Source: Candidatus Soleaferrea massiliensis AP7 (lineage in GTDB: Bacteria > Bacillota > Clostridia > Oscillospirales > Ruminococcaceae). Taken from it: 64,000 nt of DNA. Positions 58,975 through 64,000 of the stretch are shown one piece after another (position 1 is the first letter of the stretch; each line of letters starts with the position of its first letter). The notes under the pieces were generated by a model. That model searched no databases. It saw nothing but the letters and a program-made list of their open reading frames with translations, and had not been told where the DNA came from. The stretch covers positions 62,001 to 126,000 of the forward strand of contig NZ_CCYH01000043.1 of NCBI RefSeq assembly GCF_000820765.1. Direction: 5' to 3'. The position numbers were made by a program, and so were the translations under genes.

Positions 58975-60990
58975 TCAGAAGCCGAGCAGGGTGCCCGCCT
59001 GAAACACGATCAGCGCGACGACCCAGGCGACGCCGGTCTGGAACGCGGCGGTCAGCAGGCTGGTGCTGGTCGAGCCAAGCTCGCGGCGGCTGGTTGCAAA
59101 GGCCGCGACACACGGCATATACAGCAGCGTAAAGCACAGGAACGCAAACGCGCTCAATGGGCTGAAAACGCTCTGCAGCGCTCCCTGCAGCGCCAGGTTG
59201 GAGTTGGTTCCGAACAACACGGCAAAGGTGCTGACGACCGTCTCCTTTGCGGTCAGGCCGGTGATCAGCGCGGTGGATGCGCGCCAGTCGCCGAAGCCAA
59301 GCGGCGCGAACAGCGGCGCGATATATGAACCGATCGAGGCCAGGATGCTCTGGGAGCTGTCCTCGACCCAGTTGAACTGCCAGTTGAAGCTCTGCAGGAA
59401 CCAGATCACAATGGCCGCGATGAAGATAACCGTGAAGGCTTTGCGGATGAAGTCCTTCGCCTTATCCCACATGTGCAGCATCGTGTTCTTGAAGGTCGGC
59501 AGCCGGTAGGCCGGCAGCTCCATGACAAATGGAATCGGGTTGCCACGGAACACCGTCTTCTTGAGCAGCAGTCCCGCGAGGATCGCCACCACAATGCCCA
59601 GTACATACAGCGTGATCATGACGACGGCCGCATTCTTCGGGAAAAACGCTGCCGTGAAGATCGAATAGATCGGCAACTTCGCGCTGCAGGACATGAACGG
59701 CGTCAGGATGATAGTCATCTTGCGGTCCCGTTCGCTGGCCAGCGTCCTCGTGGCCATGATGGCCGGTACGCTGCAGCCGAAGCCGATCAGCATCGGGACA
59801 AACGACCGTCCGGACAGGCCGATCTTGCGCAGCAGCTTATCCATGACAAACGCGACGCGGGCCATATAGCCGCTGTCTTCGAGCATCGACAAAAAGAAGA
59901 ACAGCAGCGTGATGGTCGGCAGGAAGGACAGTACGCTTCCAACGCCGGTGCAGATGCCGTCGATGACCAGCGAATACATCCAGTAGCTGACGCCCATATC
60001 GGTCAGCAGCGTCGAAAGCCCGCCGACCGCGGCGTCGATGCCCAGCGTCAGCAGGTCGCTGAGCACCGGACCGATCAGTCCGAAGGTCAGCCAGAAGATC
60101 AAAAACATGATGCACAGGAAGATCGGAATCGCCAGCACCTTGCTGGTCAAAATCCGGTCGATCTTCTCACTGCGCGCCTTCTCCTTGAGGACGTTCTTCT
60201 TTTCAACCGCCTTTGAACAGATCTTTTCTATGTAATTATACCGCATATCGGCAAGCGCGGCCTGCCGGTCGGTCTTCAAATTCTTCTCCATCTGGGTGAT
60301 GATGTGTTCGATCGTGTCCATCTCATCCTCATCCAGCTTGAGCAGGTCGATGATGAACTCGTCGTCATCGATCAGCTTGGTGGCCGCAAACCGCGGCGTA
60401 TACCCGATATTCCGGGCCTTGTCCTCGATCAGATGCATGACCGAGTGGATCGCCTTATGTACTTCGCCGGTACAGAAGTCGAGCCGCTTGGGCTTCTGAT
60501 GCTTCTGCGCGACCTTGACGGCACGTTCGATCAGCTCATCCACACCCTCGTTCTTGCTGGCGGAGATCGGCACAATCGGAATGGTCAGTTCCTCTTCCAG
60601 CTGAAGCACATCGATGCTGTTGCCGCTCTGGCGAACCTCGTCCATCATGTTCAGCGCGATGATGACCGGGATGTCCAGCTCCATCAGCTGCAGTGTCAGA
60701 TACAGGTTGCGTTCGATGTTGGTCGCGTCCACAATGTTGATGACCGCATCGGGTTTGTCCTTGATCAGGAAATCCCGGGTCACAATCTCCTCGGAGGTGT
60801 ACGGCGACAGCGAATAGATGCCCGGCAGGTCCACCACAACGCAGTCCTTCTGCTTGCGGATAGCGCCCTCCTTCTTCTCAACCGTCACGCCCGGAAAGTT
60901 GCCGACATGCTGGTTGCTGCCGGTCAGGCGGTTGAACAGCGTCGTCTTGCCGCAGTTCTGATTGCCTATGAGTGCAAAAAGTTTGCTCAT
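58975..60990 (-). CDS. feoB: Ferrous iron transport protein B
   Basis: 671 residues. The N-terminal G domain has G1 GNQNCGKTT, VEKKEGAI switch, G3 DLPGIYSLSPY and G4 NMMDE. A GDI-like helical spacer and the polytopic C-terminus with two Gate/nucleoside-recognition domains follow (GFGCSVPAIMATRT, CSAKLPIYSIFTAAFF and the later CFTLLYMPCVAAF). Imports Fe(II) across the membrane. Preceded by feoA on the same strand; iron control by the divergent DtxR-type regulator is likely. Confidence 0.96.
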   Translation of the reverse strand: MSKLFALIGNQNCGKTTLFNRLTGSNQHVGNFPGVTVEKKEGAIRKQKDCVVVDLPGIYSLSPYTSEEIVTRDFLIKDKPDAVINIVDATNIERNLYLTLQLMELDIPVIIALNMMDEVRQSGNSIDVLQLEEELTIPIVPISASKNEGVDELIERAVKVAQKHQKPKRLDFCTGEVHKAIHSVMHLIEDKARNIGYTPRFAATKLIDDDEFIIDLLKLDEDEMDTIEHIITQMEKNLKTDRQAALADMRYNYIEKICSKAVEKKNVLKEKARSEKIDRILTSKVLAIPIFLCIMFLIFWLTFGLIGPVLSDLLTLGIDAAVGGLSTLLTDMGVSYWMYSLVIDGICTGVGSVLSFLPTITLLFFFLSMLEDSGYMARVAFVMDKLLRKIGLSGRSFVPMLIGFGCSVPAIMATRTLASERDRKMTIILTPFMSCSAKLPIYSIFTAAFFPKNAAVVMITLYVLGIVVAILAGLLLKKTVFRGNPIPFVMELPAYRLPTFKNTMLHMWDKAKDFIRKAFTVIFIAAIVIWFLQSFNWQFNWVEDSSQSILASIGSYIAPLFAPLGFGDWRASTALITGLTAKETVVSTFAVLFGTNSNLALQGALQSVFSPLSAFAFLCFTLLYMPCVAAFATSRRELGSTSTSLLTAAFQTGVAWVVALIVFQAGTLLGF

Positions 60991-61075
60991 CTTCGATCCT
61001 TACCTTCTTATGATTTTACGTGCTTCCCGGCGGCAGCGCCGCCTTACTCCCCTATATACCTATGCGCGGCACCGG

Positions 61076-61306
61076 TCATTCATGCATCTCGGTCACGGTG
61101 ATTTTTGCGGCCTCGTCCTTGCGGAGCGTCAGCTCATAACCGCGCAGCTGCAGCTCGACCGGGTCTCCGAAGGGCGCGACCTTGATCACCTTGATCAGCG
61201 TGTTCGGCGTAAGTCCCATGTCCAGCAGCCGGCGCCGCAGCGCGCCTTGCCCCCCTACAAAATCGATGACCGCCGTCCGTCCGGTCTGCAATTGATCCAA
61301 CGTCAT
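61076..61306 (-). CDS. feoA: Ferrous iron transport protein A
   Basis: 76 residues of the SH3-like FeoA family: LQTGRTAVIDFVGGQGALRR, LLDMGLTPNTLIKVIKVAPF, GDPVELQLRGYELTLRKDEA. Works with FeoB at the cytosolic face. GGAGGG precedes the ATG. First gene of the feo operon; its promoter region holds two dyads for a metal-dependent repressor. Confidence 0.95.
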   Translation of the reverse strand: MTLDQLQTGRTAVIDFVGGQGALRRRLLDMGLTPNTLIKVIKVAPFGDPVELQLRGYELTLRKDEAAKITVTEMHE

Positions 61307-61328
61307 GAAAAATCCCTCCGCCCCAAAA

Positions 61329-61385
61329 TGTTAACCCAGGCTTACAAAATGCGTCCATGCTTCAAAATGTTAGCCTTTGCTTACA
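61329..61385. promoter_or_regulatory. Two DtxR/IdeR-type operator boxes between feoA and the regulator gene
   Basis: TGTTAACCCAGGCTTACA (61329-61346) and TGTTAGCCTTTGCTTACA (61368-61385) are two 18-bp imperfect palindromes in direct order, start-to-start distance 39 bp. Half-sites TGTWAGCC match the TTAGGYTWRSCTAA-type boxes of DtxR-family repressors. They sit in the divergent promoter region. Confidence 0.7.
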
Positions 61386-61458
61386 GTATATCATATTTCT
61401 GTTGTACCGTCAATCTTCCTATGTTATAATAATATGATAGAGAAGGCAGGTGGGTACC

Positions 61459-61845
61459 ATGGAAATTACAGCGTCCAGCCAGGACTATCTGGAGGCGATT
61501 CTGGCGCTTTCGGCGGACGGCGGGCCGATCCGGTCGGTCGACATCGCCAAGATGATGGGCGTTTCGCGCGCCAGCGTCAACAAGGCGATGGGGGTTTTAA
61601 AGGAGGCGGGGCTGATTGTCAAGGAGAAGTACGCGGCCGTCATGCTGACGCAGCGCGGAGAGGAGGCCGCGCGATCCGTCCAGCGTCGCCATACCGTACT
61701 CAAGCGTTTCCTGCACGAGGTGCTGGGTGTGGCAGAATCGGTGGCGTCGCGCGACGCCTGCCGCATGGAGCATGTCATCAGCGCCGAAACGCTTGAAAAG
61801 CTGGATGCGTTCCTGGCCGAAGCACTTGATGCTGAAATGCCCTGA
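61459..61845 (+). CDS. DtxR/MntR family metal-dependent transcriptional regulator
   Basis: 128 residues. N-terminal winged helix: SSQDYLEAILALS, SVDIAKMMGVSRASVNKAMGVLKEAGLI. The dimerisation and metal-binding domain follows, with RRHTVLKRFLHEVLGV and RDACRMEHVIS, whose Cys, Glu and His are likely ligands. No SH3 domain, as in MntR and short IdeR forms. Position opposite feoA implies Fe(II)-dependent repression of feo and of itself. ATG 61459 follows AGGTGGG. Confidence 0.92.
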   Translation: MEITASSQDYLEAILALSADGGPIRSVDIAKMMGVSRASVNKAMGVLKEAGLIVKEKYAAVMLTQRGEEAARSVQRRHTVLKRFLHEVLGVAESVASRDACRMEHVISAETLEKLDAFLAEALDAEMP

Positions 61846-62069
61846 CGGCATCTCCATTCCCGCTGATTCGCCCGATCCTTAAACGGGCCGCTCCCCATAA
61901 AAGGCTGTGTGGATGGTCCGCATTTGCCTGCGGGGATCAACCTGTCAATATGGATCCGGGTCTTAGCAGAGAAACAGCGACAGCCTGTACGGACTGCCAC
62001 AAACTGCGGACCGGCGCTCTGCCGGGTAGAGCGGCTTTGTTAAGTTAATATGAAAAAACAGACCTGCTT
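61846..62069. other. Short intergenic stretch, nothing recognised
   Basis: Between the regulator gene and the strong hairpin upstream of topB. Confidence 0.4.
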
Positions 62070-62110
62070 TTGGCATTCCTCCCCGCCGCAGGCGGGGAGG
62101 AATGCCAAAA
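62070..62110 (+). terminator. Strong hairpin upstream of topB
   Basis: A 20-bp stem, TTTTGGCATTCCTCCCCGCC and its complement, with loop GCA. It has no separate T run, but the stem ends in four A-T pairs, so it may terminate in either direction. Confidence 0.65.
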
Positions 62111-62199
62111 AGGTTGGGACCGCATGGAACAAGCGTCTCTTCAGAGCTTTTTCATATGCCGGCTTAACCGTGCCGACACAACATAAAGGAGTAACAACC

Positions 62200-64000
62200 A
62201 TGTCAAAAATTTTGGTATTGGCGGAGAAGCCGTCGGTCGGCCGGGAGCTCGCCCGCGTACTCGGCTGCAGAAAGACCGCCGGCGGGTACATCTCCGGAGA
62301 CAAATATATTGTGAGTTGGGCTCTGGGGCATCTTGTGACCCTGGTCGACCCGGAATACTATGGCAACCAGTACAAGACCTGGAGCATGGACACCCTGCCG
62401 ATGCTGCCGGATAAGATGGCCTTACAGGTCATCCCGCAGACCGCCAAGCAGTTCGGCGTGGTCAAAAAGCTGCTGAGCAGCCCTCAGGTATCCTCGCTGG
62501 TCATCGCGACCGACGCAGGCCGCGAAGGCGAGCTGGTCGCGCGCTGGATCATCGAAAAGGCGGGCTTCCGCAAGCCGATCAAACGGCTGTGGATCTCATC
62601 GCAGACCGACAAGGCCATCAAGCAGGGCTTTGCGAACCTGAAGGACGGCCGGGAATACTACAACCTCTATCAGGCGGCGGTCGCACGGGCAGAATCCGAC
62701 TGGCTGGTCGGGCTCAACGTCACGCGCGCGCTGACCTGTAAATTCAACGCGCAGCTCAACGCAGGACGCGTCCAGACGCCGACCCTCGCCATGATCGTGC
62801 GGCGGGAGAATGAGATCAAAAAATTCGTGCCGAAGGACTACTTCAACGTCCGGGCCGATCTGGGCCGGTTCTTTGTGACCTGGCAGGATGCCAAGAAGCA
62901 GACGGCCATCTTCGATCAGAAGAAAGCCGAACAGCTCGCGAAGAAGATCGCGGGTAAGGAATGCCGGGTATACGACGTCAAGACGGCGCTGAAGTCCACC
63001 CCGCCGCCGATGCTCTACGACCTGACCGAGCTGCAGCGCGACGCGAACAAGCTCTACGGTATGTCGCCGAAGGAGACGCTTGGCGTCATGCAGCGGCTCT
63101 ATGAATCTCACAAGGCGCTGACCTACCCGCGCACCGATTCGCGGTATCTGACCGACGACATCGTGCCGACCCTGCCGGAACGGCTGCGCGCCGTATCCGC
63201 AGGGGAATTCGCGCCGATCGTATCAAACATCCTGCGCTCCGGCAGAAAGATAGCCGGACAATGCGTCAACAACGCGAAGGTCAGCGACCATCACGCCATC
63301 ATCCCGACCGAACAGCGGGTCAATTTGATGGACCTCTCCCAGGTGGAGAAGCGCATCTACATGCTGGTGGTCAAGCGGTTCCTGACCTGCTTCTATCCGA
63401 ACTACCACTTCAAGTCGGTGCGGGCCGAATTCCTCTGCGAGGGGGAACGGTTCTACGCGACCGGCCGCATCGAGATGGACCGGGGCTGGAAGGCCGTTTA
63501 CGACACGCGCGACGAGGAGGAGAACGACGAGCAGACCCTTCCGGAGCTGATCCGCTCTTCGGTCTTCACGGTCAAATCCACCCAGGTCAAGGCGCTGAAA
63601 ACCTCGCCGCCCGCCCGGTATACCGAAGCGACGCTGCTCAGCGCGATGGAGAACCCGTCCAAGTTCATCGAGGACAAGCAGATGAAGGAATTCATCGGCG
63701 GCGGCCTCGGCACGCCGGCGACCAGGGCGGATATCATCGACAAGCTGTTCAGCGCGTTCTATATGGAGAAGCGCGGCAGCTCGATTGTGCCGACCTCCAA
63801 GGCCATGCAGCTGATCGACCTGGTCCCGAAGGATCTCAAGGAACCGCTGCTGACCGCAAAATGGGAGCGTCAGCTCGAGGAGATCAGCAAGGGGAAGCTT
63901 TCCAAAAAGGCCTTCATCGAGGAGATCAAGCGCTACACCCGCACGCTCGTCAAGGATGTAGCCGAGAGCGACGCCGAATTTGTGCACGACAACCTGACTT
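62200..64000 (+). CDS. topB: DNA topoisomerase III (partial, C-terminus outside window)
   Basis: 600 codons visible from ATG 62200 (AAAGGAG upstream). The Toprim domain has LVLAEKPSVGRELARVL and ATDAGREGELVA. The type IA core includes AESDWLVGLNVTRALT and QTPTLAMIV. The active-site Tyr309 lies in ALTYPRTDSRYL. Further motifs SDHHAIIPT and GLGTPATRADIIDKL confirm the family. Relaxes and decatenates DNA by single-strand passage. The C-terminal zinc-finger region, if present, lies beyond the right edge. Confidence 0.95.
   Translation, partial: MSKILVLAEKPSVGRELARVLGCRKTAGGYISGDKYIVSWALGHLVTLVDPEYYGNQYKTWSMDTLPMLPDKMALQVIPQTAKQFGVVKKLLSSPQVSSLVIATDAGREGELVARWIIEKAGFRKPIKRLWISSQTDKAIKQGFANLKDGREYYNLYQAAVARAESDWLVGLNVTRALTCKFNAQLNAGRVQTPTLAMIVRRENEIKKFVPKDYFNVRADLGRFFVTWQDAKKQTAIFDQKKAEQLAKKIAGKECRVYDVKTALKSTPPPMLYDLTELQRDANKLYGMSPKETLGVMQRLYESHKALTYPRTDSRYLTDDIVPTLPERLRAVSAGEFAPIVSNILRSGRKIAGQCVNNAKVSDHHAIIPTEQRVNLMDLSQVEKRIYMLVVKRFLTCFYPNYHFKSVRAEFLCEGERFYATGRIEMDRGWKAVYDTRDEEENDEQTLPELIRSSVFTVKSTQVKALKTSPPARYTEATLLSAMENPSKFIEDKQMKEFIGGGLGTPATRADIIDKLFSAFYMEKRGSSIVPTSKAMQLIDLVPKDLKEPLLTAKWERQLEEISKGKLSKKAFIEEIKRYTRTLVKDVAESDAEFVHDNLT

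Overview
The window looks like a chromosomal segment of an anaerobic, spore-forming, hydrogen-evolving member of the Clostridia, probably of the Oscillospiraceae/Ruminococcaceae type. The support is indirect but consistent: moderately high GC with strong Gram-positive Shine-Dalgarno sites and sigma-A promoters, the spoIIAA-spoIIAB-sigF operon and spoVS, an HndABCD/HydABC-type [FeFe]-hydrogenase operon, a B12-dependent ribonucleotide reductase, a type I dockerin protein, and the MBOAT/DHHW/DUF4358 cluster common in gut Clostridia. I cannot name the species. No tRNA, rRNA, CRISPR array or intact transposase gene was seen.

Layout. 1-9.1 kb: argG (cut by the left edge) with a probable arginine operator, a flavin reductase, a small repressor cassette between two inverted repeat elements, a G5/3D cell-wall protein, nrdJ with an NrdR-box-like site, and a DUF1540 protein. 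9.3-13.9 kb: one very large secreted GH31 glycosidase with a CBM6 triplet and a dockerin. 14.6-21.7 kb: two zinc-ribbon or membrane genes, then the six-gene hydrogenase operon. 21.9-25.4 kb: an AT-rich secreted serine protease, a paralogue holding only its propeptide, two repeat elements and a second repressor cassette. 25.4-32.9 kb: sigF operon, folC, valS, spoVS. 33.2-39.8 kb: Gls24, YloV/FakA-like, recG, then a tandem duplication of FMN riboswitch plus ribU. 40.5-44.7 kb: extracellular O-acylation cluster (SGNH, DUF4358 lipoprotein, MBOAT, DHHW). 45-49.6 kb: cation/proton antiporter, HAD hydrolase, sodium/solute symporter. 50-54 kb: orphan membrane proteins and a lipoprotein, an XRE-like gene without a normal start, another repeat element, a prolyl-tRNA editing deacylase and a YbjQ protein. 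54.1-58.4 kb: GIY-YIG and DUF6530 genes behind a 55-bp perfect palindrome, TetR regulator plus MFS transporter sharing an operator, and a membrane methyltransferase. 58.7-61.9 kb: feoA-feoB-FeoB-associated Cys-rich protein, divergent from a DtxR-type regulator with two operator boxes between. 62.2 kb to the end: topB (cut by the right edge).

The strongest unexplained signal is a family of nine related intergenic elements (about 140-430 bp) scattered over 51 kb. Each is a chain of hairpins whose stems are kept by compensatory changes while loops drift. Eight of nine follow the 3' end of a gene in that gene's orientation, usually just after its terminator. The number of 5' hairpin modules varies from one to three. 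This looks like a non-autonomous mobile element or a structured-RNA family, and it is the first candidate for follow-up.
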